Shown one piece after another: positions 17,860 through 27,960 of a stretch of DNA of 64,000 nucleotides. A model generated the notes under the pieces. The model was not told the DNA's origin and made no database searches. It saw only the letters and a program-made list of their open reading frames with translations. The DNA comes from Moritella viscosa (GTDB lineage Bacteria > Pseudomonadota > Gammaproteobacteria > Enterobacterales > Moritellaceae): the NCBI GenBank assembly GCA_000953735.1, contig LN554852.1, positions 3,483,846 through 3,547,845 on the forward strand, in the 5' to 3' direction. Made by a program: the position numbers and the translations under genes. The stretch's first letter is position 1. Each line of letters starts with the position of its first letter.

Positions 17860-19308
17860 ATGAATCCTAATAATTCAGATACATTTATGGGACACCCAAA
17901 AGGTTTATTCCTTTTATTCAGTACAGAAATGATGGAACGCTTTAGTTATTACGGCATGCGTGCAATTCTTGTTCTTTTTCTGGTTTCAATAACTCAAGAC
18001 CAACAAGCGGCAGCATTATTAACCGATCCGAACTACCAAGGTGGTATTCCTGGTTTAGGTTGGACCCAAGCAGATGCGCTTTCTCTTTATGGTACATACA
18101 CGGGTTTAGTATACATCACCCCACTTATTGGTGGCTGGTTAGCAGATAACTTCCTAGGGAAACGTAAAAGTGTTTTAATTGGTGGCGTATTAATGGCATT
18201 AGGCCAATTTGCATTATTTGTACCAGACTCTATTTTACCATTAAGCAATACAGCTAGTCTTTATCTTGGTCTTGCATTCATTATTGCTGGTAATGGTATG
18301 TTCAAACCTAATATCTCCACGATGGTTGGTGACCTGTATGAAGAAGGCGATAATCGTCGTGATGGTGCATTTACCATCTTCTACATGGGCATTAATATTG
18401 GTGCTTTCTTATCTGGTATCATCGTTGGTGCAGTCGTTGTTTACACTGGCGATTATAAGTATGGCTTCTTAATGGCTGGTATCGCGATGGTATTAAGTGT
18501 TGTCTTACAAAAATTATTCGCTAATAAATACCTAGGCAATATTGGTATTGAAGCAGCAGCGAAGAAAGAATTGGCTGCAAACAAAGGTAAAAAACAAACT
18601 TTAACAGCCGTTGAAGTGGATCGTATTAAAGTGATCTTAATCTTGGGCCTATTTGTGATCATTTTCTGGGCTGGTTTCGAGCAAGCCGGTGGTCTAATGA
18701 ACCTATATGCTAATGATTATACCGACCGTATGATCGGTAATTTCGAAGTGCCTGTTGCTTGGTTCCAATCACTAAACCCATTCTTTATTATTACCTGTGC
18801 ACCTATCGTCAGTATGCTTTGGATTAAAATGGGCCCGAAAGAACCAACATCACCCGTTAAATTTGCAATGGCATTATTAATGCTGGCGATTGGTTTTGTT
18901 TTCATGATCTTTGCAACATTAGAGCAAGGTGGAGATTTAACAGTTAAAACAAGTATGTACTGGTTAATTGGTGCATATTTCTTCCATACTATGGGTGAAT
19001 TGTGTCTTTCTCCAATCGGTCTATCTATGATCACCAAGTTAGCACCATTACGCTTGGCATCACTGATGATGGGCGCATGGTTTGGCTTTAACGCGATTGC
19101 AAATAAAGTTGCAGGTATGATTGGCGCACAAATCGGAGAAGCAGGTCCAATAGCTATCTTTGGCGGTATTGCAATAGCAGCTGTCATTTCATCTCTGATC
19201 CTATTTGCATCTGCACGCAAGCTGATTTACTGGATGCACGGTGCAGAAGGTCAAGTTATTACGCAAGAAGATACTACGAATCAAAAACCTGTTGCAGCAA
19301 TAGCTTAA
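17860..19308 (+). CDS. proton-dependent oligopeptide (POT) family transporter
   Basis: This 482-residue inner-membrane protein has about 14 helices and the POT signature EMMERFSYYGMRA (ExxERFxYY), plus the GNGMFKPNIS and YMGINIGAF motifs. It imports di- and tripeptides with protons and is related to E. coli DtpA/DtpB; the exact orthologue is not clear. It is monocistronic, with a strong terminator directly downstream. Confidence 0.92.
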   Translation: MNPNNSDTFMGHPKGLFLLFSTEMMERFSYYGMRAILVLFLVSITQDQQAAALLTDPNYQGGIPGLGWTQADALSLYGTYTGLVYITPLIGGWLADNFLGKRKSVLIGGVLMALGQFALFVPDSILPLSNTASLYLGLAFIIAGNGMFKPNISTMVGDLYEEGDNRRDGAFTIFYMGINIGAFLSGIIVGAVVVYTGDYKYGFLMAGIAMVLSVVLQKLFANKYLGNIGIEAAAKKELAANKGKKQTLTAVEVDRIKVILILGLFVIIFWAGFEQAGGLMNLYANDYTDRMIGNFEVPVAWFQSLNPFFIITCAPIVSMLWIKMGPKEPTSPVKFAMALLMLAIGFVFMIFATLEQGGDLTVKTSMYWLIGAYFFHTMGELCLSPIGLSMITKLAPLRLASLMMGAWFGFNAIANKVAGMIGAQIGEAGPIAIFGGIAIAAVISSLILFASARKLIYWMHGAEGQVITQEDTTNQKPVAAIA

Positions 19309-19333
19309 CACTGAAAATCTGATTTAAAGAAAT

Positions 19334-19366
19334 GTAAAAACAGCCTCATATGAGGCTGTTTTTTTA
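19334..19366 (+). terminator. intrinsic terminator after the POT transporter
   Basis: ACAGCCTCAT/ATGAGGCTGT (19340-19359) forms a perfect 10-bp stem with no separate loop bases annotated, followed by seven T. Confidence 0.9.
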
Positions 19367-19421
19367 TATCTGCGATTTTCATGATAAACTGGGTTAATCG
19401 TTAGTCGTGAGCCAAAACTTT

Positions 19422-19967
19422 ATGAAACAATTTAATGAATTTATTCCCCTGATCGTCTTTTTCGTTATTTATAAAATGTACGATATTTATTCCGCCACAG
19501 CAGCATTAATCATAGTAACGGCATGTACATTACTCTTTAGCTGGTATAAATACCGTAAAGTTGAAAAAATGCAATTAATCACGTTTGCAATGGTGACCGT
19601 GTTTGGTGGCATTACCTTATTTACGCAAGATTCGAGTTTTATTAAATGGAAAGTAACCGTTATTTACTGCCTATTTTCAATTGTTTTATTGGTTAGCCAA
19701 TATGCCTTCAAACAAAATTTACTTAAAAAGATGTTAGGTAAAGAAATGGTTTTACCTGAGTTTGTGTGGTCACGTGTGAATACAGCATGGGCAATATTCT
19801 TTCTCTCGCTTGCTGGTTTAAATCATTACATTGCGTTTAACATGTCAGAAGAGTTATGGGTTGATTTTAAAGTCTTTGGCGTACTGGGGATCATGTTAGC
19901 CTTTACGGTGTTAACAGTCATTTACCTATACCGTTATATGCCTAAAGAAAACAGCAATAATAAATAA
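19422..19967 (+). CDS. yciB: inner membrane septation-associated protein YciB
   Basis: This 181-residue protein with five or so transmembrane helices has the YciB/IspZ signature (FIPLIVFFVIYKMYDIYSA, near-invariant family start). ATG 19422 is chosen because homologues begin MKQF; an in-frame GTG at 19407 has no better support. YciB is linked to cell envelope maintenance and septation. It is not followed by yciA or yciI, its usual partners elsewhere. Confidence 0.9.
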   Translation: MKQFNEFIPLIVFFVIYKMYDIYSATAALIIVTACTLLFSWYKYRKVEKMQLITFAMVTVFGGITLFTQDSSFIKWKVTVIYCLFSIVLLVSQYAFKQNLLKKMLGKEMVLPEFVWSRVNTAWAIFFLSLAGLNHYIAFNMSEELWVDFKVFGVLGIMLAFTVLTVIYLYRYMPKENSNNK

Positions 19968-20213
19968 GCTTAAGTAAGTATCAGGTATCGTATTTGATTA
20001 AAAACCTATGAATTAAATACGATGCTTCTTCTAAATCCCCCCTTTCAGATCCCTATTACTTTCCTAATACTGACAATTTGAGCCCCCGTATAATTTCGTC
20101 TATGAGCATGTGATAGTTCGCACAACTAACTACTTAGCGGTAACAACAATGTAAAATCACACTACAATTTTATTCTGAACATACAATATCATCATGACTA
20201 TGAAGGAATATCA

Positions 20214-20603
20214 ATGTTGAAAAAAATTACTCGCTTAGCACTATACGTCGCAGTTACTGCACCTTTATTTATTTTACCTCAAGCAAATGCAGAACAAGTA
20301 AAAACACTTTCTAATATAAATAATGAGCATGTACTCATCACCCCAACAGAAACGACAGCTTTTGATCTCAGCCATTCGTCAATTTCACGTGACGCATCAT
20401 TAATGCCACTAAATATTAATACCGCGAATGAGCTAGAGCTTACTGCTTTACCTGGCATAGGAAAATATAAAGCTGTGCAAATAATCCAATGGCGTGAACG
20501 TAACGGGGAATTTAGAACAATAACAGACTTAGTGAGAGTCAATGGTATAGGAAAGGTAACTGTTACAAAGTTAGTGGGGAAAATTAGTGTAACAGACTTA
20601 TAA
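20214..20603 (+). CDS. ComEA-like exported helix-hairpin-helix protein
   Basis: This 129-residue protein has a signal peptide (cleavage near PQANA) and a C-terminal double helix-hairpin-helix domain (NINTANELELTALPGIGKYK, FRTITDLVRVNGIG). It matches the ComEA/YbaV type of periplasmic DNA-binding protein. In naturally transformable bacteria ComEA pulls DNA into the periplasm; competence here is not shown. ATG follows AAGGAATATCA. Confidence 0.85.
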   Translation: MLKKITRLALYVAVTAPLFILPQANAEQVKTLSNINNEHVLITPTETTAFDLSHSSISRDASLMPLNINTANELELTALPGIGKYKAVQIIQWRERNGEFRTITDLVRVNGIGKVTVTKLVGKISVTDL

Positions 20604-20629
20604 ACACCTCTCAGTACGATTATTAGCGA

Positions 20630-20660
20630 TAAAAAAGCCTGAAGCATAGCATTCAGGCTT
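20630..20660 (-). terminator. intrinsic terminator after nadA
   Basis: The stem AGCCTGAA/TTCAGGCT (20636-20659) with an 8-base loop is followed by six T on the minus strand, 25 bases past the nadA stop. Confidence 0.85.
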
Positions 20661-20684
20661 AATTCGTTAATGCTTATTAAACAC

Positions 20685-21713
20685 TTAGTTTGATACGTTA
20701 AAGTTCAACATACGCTTTAACGGGATAAGTGCTTTAACACGAATTTCTTCATCAACGAAAATCTCATGACCTTCATCATTAACCAATGAATCTTCAATCG
20801 TTTGTAGGCCATTCATCCCCATCCAAGGACACATTGCACAACTACGACAACTCGCACCATTACCACCGGTTGGAGCCGCTATCATTTCTTTTTCAGGACA
20901 CGCTTGTTGCATCTTAAAGAAGATACCTTTATCCGTAGCAACAATCAGTTTTTGTTGTGGCAGTTCTTTTGCTGCTTTAATCAATTGGCTCGTTGAACCA
21001 ACCGCATCTGCAAGATCGATTACATCGGCAGGTGATTCAGGATGAACCAGAATCGCGGCGTCAGGGTTCTCTTCTTTCAAGCGTTTTAATGCAGATGCTT
21101 TAAATTCATCATGGACGATACAAGCACCCTGCCAGCGAACCATTTTAGCGCCAGTTTGCTTTTCAATCCAAGCACCCAAATGGCGATCTGGACCCCAAAT
21201 TAATTTTTGACCATCACAATCAAGGTGATCAACCACATCCAATGCAATACTTGATGTTACAATCCAGTCAGCGCGTGCTTTAACGGCAGCTGACGTATTT
21301 GCATATACCACAACGGTGTGATCAGGATGTGCATCACAAAATGCTGAAAATTCTTCAACAGGACAGCCAAGGTCCAATGAACAAGTTGCATCTAATGCAG
21401 GCATAATAATACGTTTGCTTGGTGCTAAGATCTTCGCCGTTTCACCCATAAAACGAACACCAGCAATAATTAGCGTTTTAGCTGGGTGGTTATTCCCAAA
21501 GCGAGCCATTTCCAAAGAATCAGCAACACAACCGCCAGTCTCTTCTGCAAGTGCTTGAATTTCAGGATCGGTATAATAGTGTGCAATTAATACTGCATCT
21601 TTTTCTTTTAAAAGCAGTTTAATGCGGGCTTTATAGTCCAGTTTTTCTTGTGCCGATAACGGAACTGGTTTTTTTGGGAATGGGTATTCCATTTCTACTA
21701 CATTGGGGATCAT
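20685..21713 (-). CDS. nadA: quinolinate synthase NadA
   Basis: This 342-residue 4Fe-4S enzyme condenses iminoaspartate with dihydroxyacetone phosphate to quinolinate in NAD synthesis. Features include [20 protein letters not shown], the repeated domains with [12 protein letters not shown], and the C-terminal cysteine cluster [14 protein letters not shown]. It lies downstream of the tRNA array as in E. coli (ybgF-tRNAs-nadA), separated from it by a terminator. Confidence 0.96.
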   Translation of the reverse strand: MIPNVVEMEYPFPKKPVPLSAQEKLDYKARIKLLLKEKDAVLIAHYYTDPEIQALAEETGGCVADSLEMARFGNNHPAKTLIIAGVRFMGETAKILAPSKRIIMPALDATCSLDLGCPVEEFSAFCDAHPDHTVVVYANTSAAVKARADWIVTSSIALDVVDHLDCDGQKLIWGPDRHLGAWIEKQTGAKMVRWQGACIVHDEFKASALKRLKEENPDAAILVHPESPADVIDLADAVGSTSQLIKAAKELPQQKLIVATDKGIFFKMQQACPEKEMIAAPTGGNGASCRSCAMCPWMGMNGLQTIEDSLVNDEGHEIFVDEEIRVKALIPLKRMLNFNVSN

Positions 21714-21808
21714 AGCTAATTACTCAGAGCTCAAAAAATATATCTTCGGGCATTATACATGGCATTGTCATGAAAACGTAATTTAGCGTGATTTTTTTTC
21801 GGCGAATA

Positions 21809-21841
21809 CAAAAAAGCCTCGCTATTAGCGAGGCTTTTTTG
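21809..21841 (-). terminator. terminator at the end of the tRNA array
   Basis: AAAAAGCCTCGC-TATTA-GCGAGGCTTTTTT is a long GC-rich stem with T runs on both strands. It lies 55 bases after the last tRNA and upstream of nadA, isolating the two units. Confidence 0.92.
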
Positions 21842-21895
21842 TTTTATTCTTGGTGCTACTTTTCTCTATTCTAACGAAAATAAGTAGTGATAAAG

Positions 21896-21971
21896 TGGTG
21901 GGCTGTGAAGGATTTGAACCTTCGACCAATTGATTAAAAGTCAACTGCTCTACCAACTGAGCTAACAGCCC
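21896..21971 (-). tRNA. tRNA-Lys (TTT)
   Basis: A 76-base cloverleaf begins GGGCTGTTAGCTCAG, has anticodon loop CTTTTAA, and ends with an encoded CCA. It is the last (3'-most) tRNA of the array. Confidence 0.97.
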
Positions 21972-22053
21972 TTTTACTTTATTTCTTCTATCAAGGATTC
22001 CTTAAATAGAAGTCTTGTAGATTATGTTCTAATGACATAACACCACAAATAAG

Positions 22054-22130
<77 letters not shown>

Positions 22131-22168
22131 ACAATGCTGTGTGTTCTTTTTATCAGAACTAAAGAAAG

Positions 22169-22244
22169 TGGTGGGCTGTGAAGGATTTGAACCTTCGACC
22201 AATTGATTAAAAGTCAACTGCTCTACCAACTGAGCTAACAGCCC
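22169..22244 (-). tRNA. tRNA-Lys (TTT)
   Basis: Identical over 76 bases to the other Lys copies; anticodon TTT, encoded CCA. Confidence 0.97.
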
Positions 22245-22266
22245 CAAATTCTTTCTTTATAAATAG

Positions 22267-22342
22267 TGGTGGGTCCTACTGGGCTTGAACCAGTGACCCT
22301 CGCCTTGTAAGGGCGATGCTCTCCCAACTGAGCTAAGGACCC
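22267..22342 (-). tRNA. tRNA-Val (TAC)
   Basis: A 76-base tRNA with acceptor GGGTCCT/AGGACCC, anticodon loop CTTACAA and encoded CCA. The U34 of this species is a known substrate for cmo5U modification by CmoA/CmoB, also encoded in this window. Confidence 0.97.
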
Positions 22343-22382
22343 ACGATATTTATTTATCGATAGTTGTATCTATCGTTATAAC

Positions 22383-22459
<77 letters not shown>

Positions 22460-22496
22460 ACAATGCTGTGTGTTCTTTTATCAGAACTAAAGAAAG

Positions 22497-22572
22497 TGGT
22501 GGGCTGTGAAGGATTTGAACCTTCGACCAATTGATTAAAAGTCAACTGCTCTACCAACTGAGCTAACAGCCC
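22497..22572 (-). tRNA. tRNA-Lys (TTT)
   Basis: Same sequence as the other Lys copies; encoded CCA. Confidence 0.97.
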
Positions 22573-22594
22573 CAAATTTTTTCTTTATAAATAG

Positions 22595-22670
22595 TGGTGG
22601 GTCCTACTGGGCTTGAACCAGTGACCCTCGCCTTGTAAGGGCGATGCTCTCCCAACTGAGCTAAGGACCC
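22595..22670 (-). tRNA. tRNA-Val (TAC)
   Basis: Same sequence as the other Val copies; anticodon TAC, encoded CCA. Confidence 0.97.
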
Positions 22671-22710
22671 ACGATATTTATTTAGCGATAGTTGTATCTA
22701 TCGTTATAAC

Positions 22711-22787
<77 letters not shown>

Positions 22788-22825
22788 ACAATGCTGTGTG
22801 TTCTTTTTATTAGAACTAAAGAAAG

Positions 22826-22901
22826 TGGTGGGCTGTGAAGGATTTGAACCTTCGACCAATTGATTAAAAGTCAACTGCTCTACCAACTGAGCTAACAGCC
22901 C
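22826..22901 (-). tRNA. tRNA-Lys (TTT)
   Basis: First Lys copy in the direction of transcription; same sequence as the others. Confidence 0.97.
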
Positions 22902-22967
22902 CAAATTCTTTCTTTCTAAAGTCTCGTTATTTATCTTACAAAATATATAACCAAACTTAATAATTTG

Positions 22968-23043
22968 TGGTGGGTCCTACTGGGCTTGAACCAGTGACCC
23001 TCGCCTTGTAAGGGCGATGCTCTCCCAACTGAGCTAAGGACCC
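22968..23043 (-). tRNA. tRNA-Val (TAC)
   Basis: Same Val sequence. The spacer to the adjacent Lys is longer (66 bases) than in the repeated units (22 bases). Confidence 0.97.
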
Positions 23044-23074
23044 ACAAATTTTGCTATTTATATAGCGAACAAAT

Positions 23075-23151
<77 letters not shown>

Positions 23152-23195
23152 ACAATATGCTTTCATTTAGCTTACGTAGGGTTCGTAATTAAATG

Positions 23196-23271
23196 TGGTG
23201 GGTCCTACTGGGCTTGAACCAGTGACCCTCGCCTTGTAAGGGCGATGCTCTCCCAACTGAGCTAAGGACCC
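23196..23271 (-). tRNA. tRNA-Val (TAC)
   Basis: Same Val sequence, second tRNA in the direction of transcription. Confidence 0.97.
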
Positions 23272-23300
23272 ACATATACCAACTTAATTGGTAATAGAAA

Positions 23301-23377
<77 letters not shown>

Positions 23378-23452
23378 ACAATTCTATAATCAAGATATCA
23401 ATTAACTAAACGACTTACGTTGTTTTCGCTAACCCCTGTCTCGATGGCGGCT

Positions 23453-23480
23453 ATAATACTTTTTTCAGAAAACTCTGCAA
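23453..23480 (-). promoter_or_regulatory. sigma-70 promoter of the tRNA array
   Basis: On the minus strand TTGCAG (23475-23480), a 16-base spacer and TATTAT (23453-23458) are followed by a GC-rich discriminator (AGCCGCC). That layout is typical of growth-rate and ppGpp-controlled stable RNA promoters. It lies about 75 bases upstream of the first tRNA. Confidence 0.65.
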
Positions 23481-23599
23481 GTAAAATCTGCTCAGAATCA
23501 CAATTCAATGATAAAACTCTGGATTCCGTTCAGTTTAACGCCAATAAGATGACAAATAACACAAACCCATAGAGAACTAATATTTATCAATCTAAAACA

Positions 23600-24385
23600 T
23601 TACTTAAGTGCTGCTAGCTCTTGTTTTGCAAGCTTGGCAACTGCATCATTTGGGTAATCTTTAATCACAAGTTCAAAATAACGCTTCGCTTCACTCTTAG
23701 AGCCAGATAGCTTAGCAAGCTGACCAAGTTTCTGTAATGAGTCAGCACGTTTGTTTGACGTAGGATACTTAGTCACAATCTTCTCAAATTCAGCTTTAGC
23801 TTCATCATTCTTATTATTTTTACGTAAAAGCAGACCTAACCAATAATGTGCATTTGCGGCTAACTCTGATTCTGGATACGTAGAAATAAAACTTTGTAAC
23901 GCAGGAATTGCTTCATCATATTTACGTTCATTTTTGATTAATTTGATCGCGTAATTATAAGCATCTTTACCAGTTAAGTTTACTGGCTGATTTGTTGCAT
24001 TTAGAATATTTTCATCAATAGCTACTGGAACGACAGGTTTTGCGACGAGTGTTGTACGGATACGCTCAATATCATTAAGAATATCACGCTGACGTTGCGT
24101 AATTTTACCTTGTTCTAGTCCGCTTTCTTCGATAGCCCCCTGTAAATTCATTAATTCAATTGATAACTGATCAAGTCTTTGCTGGGTTTCTAATTGTGCT
24201 CTCGTCCGAGCTTGGAGGATATTCTCTATACGAGTCAAGCGTTGCTCAACAGAACGAGTCTGTTTTTTAGTGATCACCGATTCGGTACTTGTATTTACAT
24301 CAAATACTGTTGCTGGTGCTGCATGCCCGAAACCACTATAAAGAACGGCCATGATCATGGCCGTTTTAGTATTAATTCGAATCAA
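23600..24385 (-). CDS. cpoB: Tol-Pal associated coordinator CpoB (YbgF)
   Basis: This 261-residue periplasmic protein has a signal peptide (cleavage near GFGHA), an N-terminal trimerising coiled coil (about 40-110) and three C-terminal TPR repeats (about 140-261; for example NAHYWLGLLLRKNN and RADSLQKLGQL). CpoB couples outer-membrane constriction by Tol-Pal to PBP1b peptidoglycan synthesis. It is the last gene of the tol-pal cluster, 12 bases after pal. Confidence 0.93.
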   Translation of the reverse strand: MIRINTKTAMIMAVLYSGFGHAAPATVFDVNTSTESVITKKQTRSVEQRLTRIENILQARTRAQLETQQRLDQLSIELMNLQGAIEESGLEQGKITQRQRDILNDIERIRTTLVAKPVVPVAIDENILNATNQPVNLTGKDAYNYAIKLIKNERKYDEAIPALQSFISTYPESELAANAHYWLGLLLRKNNKNDEAKAEFEKIVTKYPTSNKRADSLQKLGQLAKLSGSKSEAKRYFELVIKDYPNDAVAKLAKQELAALK

Positions 24386-24397
24386 GGTGACTAATCC

Positions 24398-24982
24398 TTA
24401 GTAAACTAGCACTGCACGTCGATTTTGAGAGAATGCAGCTTGAGTATGAGAAGTATTTACAGGCTTCTCTTCACCATAACTAACTGTTGAGATTTGGCTT
24501 GAAGAAACACCTAAGTTGTTTAGGTATTTTACAACAGCATCAGCACGGCGATCGCCTAGTGCAATGTTATAACCTGGAGTACCACGCTCATCGGCATGAC
24601 CTTCAATTAATACTTTAACTGAAGGATTATCAATTAAGAAATTAGCATGATCTTGTAATAACTCACCGTATTCAGCTGTAACAGCTTGTTGATCAAAACC
24701 AAAGTAAACAACGTGGCGTTTACGTAGCTCGTCAATTACTTGTTTTTTAACTTCTTCAGCTGTTAAATTTTCAACTGGGTCAATACTTACGTCAGTATCA
24801 CTACCAACAATAACATTTGAACTTGATTCAGCATTAGTTGCTGAGTCATTTGTTGTTTGTTGTGCAGTACTTTCAACAGCGTCATTTGCAGTCGTATCCG
24901 TTGTTGAACTACATGCAGCCAATGTCAGCATTGGTAACGCTATTACTAAACTTTTTAAGATTTTATTTAGTTGCATTTTCAT
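24398..24982 (-). CDS. pal: peptidoglycan-associated lipoprotein Pal
   Basis: This 194-residue outer-membrane lipoprotein has the lipobox LAACSS, a Thr/Ser/Asn-rich linker and an OmpA-like peptidoglycan-binding domain (VLIEGHADERGTPGYNIALG, with the diaminopimelate-binding Asp/Arg). It anchors the outer membrane and works with TolB. The linker is longer and more acidic than in E. coli Pal. Confidence 0.96.
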   Translation of the reverse strand: MKMQLNKILKSLVIALPMLTLAACSSTTDTTANDAVESTAQQTTNDSATNAESSSNVIVGSDTDVSIDPVENLTAEEVKKQVIDELRKRHVVYFGFDQQAVTAEYGELLQDHANFLIDNPSVKVLIEGHADERGTPGYNIALGDRRADAVVKYLNNLGVSSSQISTVSYGEEKPVNTSHTQAAFSQNRRAVLVY

Positions 24983-24996
24983 TTTCCTATCAATAA

Positions 24997-26367
24997 TTAA
25001 TTCTTTTTAGATGTCAAGAAAGGTGACCACGCTGGCGCTTTGACTTCTCCATCACTTGCTGGTAAAACCGCTTTAAAGCGCCCATCCATTGAGACTAGCG
25101 ATAATACCTGTTTCCCCTTAACAACCGTGCTGTAAATAACCATGCTGCCATTAGGCGCAATGCTTGGCGACTTATCAAGACGACCGTTAGTCAGTTTTTG
25201 AACATATCCATCTGACAAATCCTGCTTCGTTACACTATACTTACCTTTTTGCAAACTGACCATCACTAAATTCTTACCATCAGGACTAATTGAAGGATTT
25301 AAGTTTGCGTTGCCTTCAAAGGTAAGTCGTTTGATTTTCTTACTTTCTAAGAAAACCTGATAAATTTGCGGACGCCCGCCACGTTCAGAGGTGAAGACAA
25401 TCGACTTACCATCTGGTGCCCAGGTAGCTTCAGTATCAATACCACGATTTTTAGTCAATCGGTCTAGTTTTTTGGTTTTCAAATCATAAACATATACATC
25501 TGCTTGCCCTGATTTAGACAATATCATCGACAACTTCGAGCCATCAGGTGAAAATACCGGTAAAATATTACTGCCTTTATACGGTTCGATGAGCTCACGT
25601 TTCTGTGTGACCAAATCATAAATCCAGATTTCATGTTTTTTGTCTTCCATACTCATATAAGCCAGTTTTTTACCTGTAGGGTCCCACGACGGCGACATAA
25701 CAGGCTCTGTTGAGCGGAATAATACATGCTGATTCATACCATCATAATCAGATATTAATAACTTAAATGGATATTTATCATCATAATTAATAGCAACATA
25801 AGCAATACGCGTTAAGAATGCGCCACGCGTACCAGTCAGGTTTTCAAAGATATAATCACTTAAACGGTGTGAGATATGACGAGGACGACGTGTCGAAAAG
25901 TTACCTTTCAAATTTAGCTTAATATGATCGGTACTTTTAACCAATTGCTCATCAATCTTCAACGGTGTTTGGTTTTTAAAGCCTGATAAAATATTGATTA
26001 GCTGAAAGTGAATTTGTAACCGACCATTACTCAAAGGTTTTACAGTACCAATCACAATAGCTTCTACACCTGTTTCTTTCCAGGCTGCATAATCAACAGC
26101 ATTTTCTGTTGCTGGCGTTTGTGGCATTAAGCTGCGTTCCAATGGCGAAAAACGACCACTATTACGTAAATCATCCGCGATAACACTGGCGAAATCAATC
26201 ATGTCTTTTGGTTTAGGCTGTGTACCTAACCACTTAAACGGAACGACTGCGACAGGTCTGGCACTATTTGTGCCCTCTGTGATGACAATTTCTAATGCCG
26301 CATGCGCGATTTGTATCTGCATGAGACACACAATAAAGAAAGATAAAAATCGTTTAGTTATATTCAT
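24997..26367 (-). CDS. tolB: Tol-Pal system translocation protein TolB
   Basis: This 456-residue periplasmic protein has a signal peptide (MNITKRFLSFFIVCLMQ, cleavage after AHA), an N-terminal alpha/beta domain and a six-bladed beta-propeller with WD-like repeats (SPSWDPTGKKLAYMS, PVFSPDGSKLS, EATWAPDGKSIVF). I start at ATG 26367, one base after the tolA stop; the open frame extends upstream inside tolA without support. Confidence 0.95.
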   Translation of the reverse strand: MNITKRFLSFFIVCLMQIQIAHAALEIVITEGTNSARPVAVVPFKWLGTQPKPKDMIDFASVIADDLRNSGRFSPLERSLMPQTPATENAVDYAAWKETGVEAIVIGTVKPLSNGRLQIHFQLINILSGFKNQTPLKIDEQLVKSTDHIKLNLKGNFSTRRPRHISHRLSDYIFENLTGTRGAFLTRIAYVAINYDDKYPFKLLISDYDGMNQHVLFRSTEPVMSPSWDPTGKKLAYMSMEDKKHEIWIYDLVTQKRELIEPYKGSNILPVFSPDGSKLSMILSKSGQADVYVYDLKTKKLDRLTKNRGIDTEATWAPDGKSIVFTSERGGRPQIYQVFLESKKIKRLTFEGNANLNPSISPDGKNLVMVSLQKGKYSVTKQDLSDGYVQKLTNGRLDKSPSIAPNGSMVIYSTVVKGKQVLSLVSMDGRFKAVLPASDGEVKAPAWSPFLTSKKN

Positions 26368-26368
26368 A

Positions 26369-27466
26369 TTAAATCTCAGGTCTAAAAGTAAAATTAATCT
26401 CTTTAAGTTTGCTAGCAACATCAGGATCCCGTGACATAGGTAAACTGCCCGTTTTATTCACAGCATTAATACCCGAACGACAAACAAGATTATCGCCTTT
26501 CACTCTGGTTACACTTAATACCAGACCTGAGTTGGATAAAATGATCTTCAATAAACAGGACTTACCTTTCATCGCATCACTAGTTAACGCATTACGTTGA
26601 ATAGAACTTGTAATTCGGGTTCTATACTTGTCTACTTCACTCAAGACTTCTTGCTGACGTACCGCATCAAGTTGTTGTATTTCATTATCTAACTCGGATG
26701 CAAATTCAGCGTCAATCTGCTCTTGCATCAAACGTTCTTGCCTGTCTCGTTCGATTTTAGCTAAACGTTGACGTTCTTTTTCCGCCACTTTACGCTTTTG
26801 TTCAGCGACACGTTTACGCTCTTGTTCTGCTTTAAGTTTGGCTTCTTCAGCCTTTTTTCGTTTCTTCTCGGCAACAATAGCAGCCAGGCGTTTACGTTCT
26901 TTTTCTTCTGCTGCTTTACGTTTATTATCTGCCGCTACTGCCGCCTGCTCAGCTTTTTTACGCTCTAACTCTTTCTTAGCACGCTGCTGTTCGGCTTTTT
27001 TGGTTGCAGCTTCGGCTTTTTTACGTTCTTCAACTTTTTTCAAGCGTTGTTGCTCTGCTTTAACTGCTGCGACTTCGGCACGTTTACGTTCAACTTCTTT
27101 TTCGGCGCGCTTGGTCTCAGCTCGTTTTGCGGCTTGTTCTGCTTTTCGCTGAGCATTTTTTGCTTTTACAATTGCAGCTTCTTTTTGTCGACGCTCTTCA
27201 TTGAGTTTTTGAATGCGGTCTTCTGCTTGCTGTATACGTTGCTGCTCTTTTCTTCGTTTATCTTGTTCTGCGCGTTTAATACGATCAGCATGCTGTTTTA
27301 CTGCTTGTTCACTAACCACAACCGCTTGGATAGCCTGTACTTTTGGCTTTGGTTGTTGCTTTAATGGTGTCGATGTTGCACTTAGACCCAGTAACACGAG
27401 AAGTACAACATGCAGTGCGACCGAAATAATAATAGCCACAGAGTACTTAGACTGATTATCCTTCAT
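26369..27466 (-). CDS. tolA: Tol-Pal system protein TolA
   Basis: This 365-residue protein has one N-terminal transmembrane helix (about 10-27). A very long Lys/Glu/Ala coiled coil follows (about 50-260, with repeats like KKAEQQRAKKELERKKAE), then a C-terminal TolA domain (about 275-365) that contacts TolB and Pal. It spans the periplasm and transmits force from TolQR. The purine-biased repeat creates long antisense frames that are not genes. Confidence 0.95.
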   Translation of the reverse strand: MKDNQSKYSVAIIISVALHVVLLVLLGLSATSTPLKQQPKPKVQAIQAVVVSEQAVKQHADRIKRAEQDKRRKEQQRIQQAEDRIQKLNEERRQKEAAIVKAKNAQRKAEQAAKRAETKRAEKEVERKRAEVAAVKAEQQRLKKVEERKKAEAATKKAEQQRAKKELERKKAEQAAVAADNKRKAAEEKERKRLAAIVAEKKRKKAEEAKLKAEQERKRVAEQKRKVAEKERQRLAKIERDRQERLMQEQIDAEFASELDNEIQQLDAVRQQEVLSEVDKYRTRITSSIQRNALTSDAMKGKSCLLKIILSNSGLVLSVTRVKGDNLVCRSGINAVNKTGSLPMSRDPDVASKLKEINFTFRPEI

Positions 27467-27531
27467 CTTTATTTATACCCTACCCTTAGCTCTTAACTAC
27501 TCTAAACTACTTTTAATTACTTCTAACTAGG

Positions 27532-27957
27532 CTACTCTACTGGATCTGTCATTAATCCAACAGAAGGGGCGCCAGCCTGTTGTAAAACAACCATTAAACG
27601 GATCACTTGTGCATACGCCACAGAGCCATCGCCTTTGACGACAACAGGTGTGTCAGGTTGCAATTTTAAGTGCGCTGCAACTAACGTAGCTAAATCATCA
27701 GGCGACATTGGTGATTTATCACCATCCCCCACATCAAGGTAATATAAACCGTCTTTATCAACAGAAGCGACAATTGGTGGTTTACTGTCTTGTGATAATG
27801 CTTCGGCTTGTGCTTGCGGCAAATCCACAAGCACACCTTGAGTCACTAACGGGGCTGTCACCATAAAAATAATAAGTAGCACCAACATGACATCGATATA
27901 CGGTACTACATTAATTTCCGCTACAGGTCGTCTGCGCTTACGTTGATAAGGCTGCAT
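27532..27957 (-). CDS. tolR: Tol-Pal system protein TolR
   Basis: This 141-residue ExbD/TolR family protein has one transmembrane helix with the proton-pathway Asp (VVPYIDVMLVLLIIFMVTAP) and a periplasmic dimerisation domain. It forms the motor stator with TolQ; the genes are separated by 3 bases. Confidence 0.96.
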   Translation of the reverse strand: MQPYQRKRRRPVAEINVVPYIDVMLVLLIIFMVTAPLVTQGVLVDLPQAQAEALSQDSKPPIVASVDKDGLYYLDVGDGDKSPMSPDDLATLVAAHLKLQPDTPVVVKGDGSVAYAQVIRLMVVLQQAGAPSVGLMTDPVE

Positions 27958-27960
27958 CGC

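Noticed and set aside
18717-19220. 167-codon antisense frame inside the peptide transporter gene
   Set aside because: It is fully within a conserved gene on the opposite strand and has no start signals.
26768-27455. Several Phe/Ser/Ala-rich plus-strand frames opposite tolA
   Set aside because: They mirror the Lys/Glu/Ala codon repeats of the TolA coiled coil and overlap each other in all phases.
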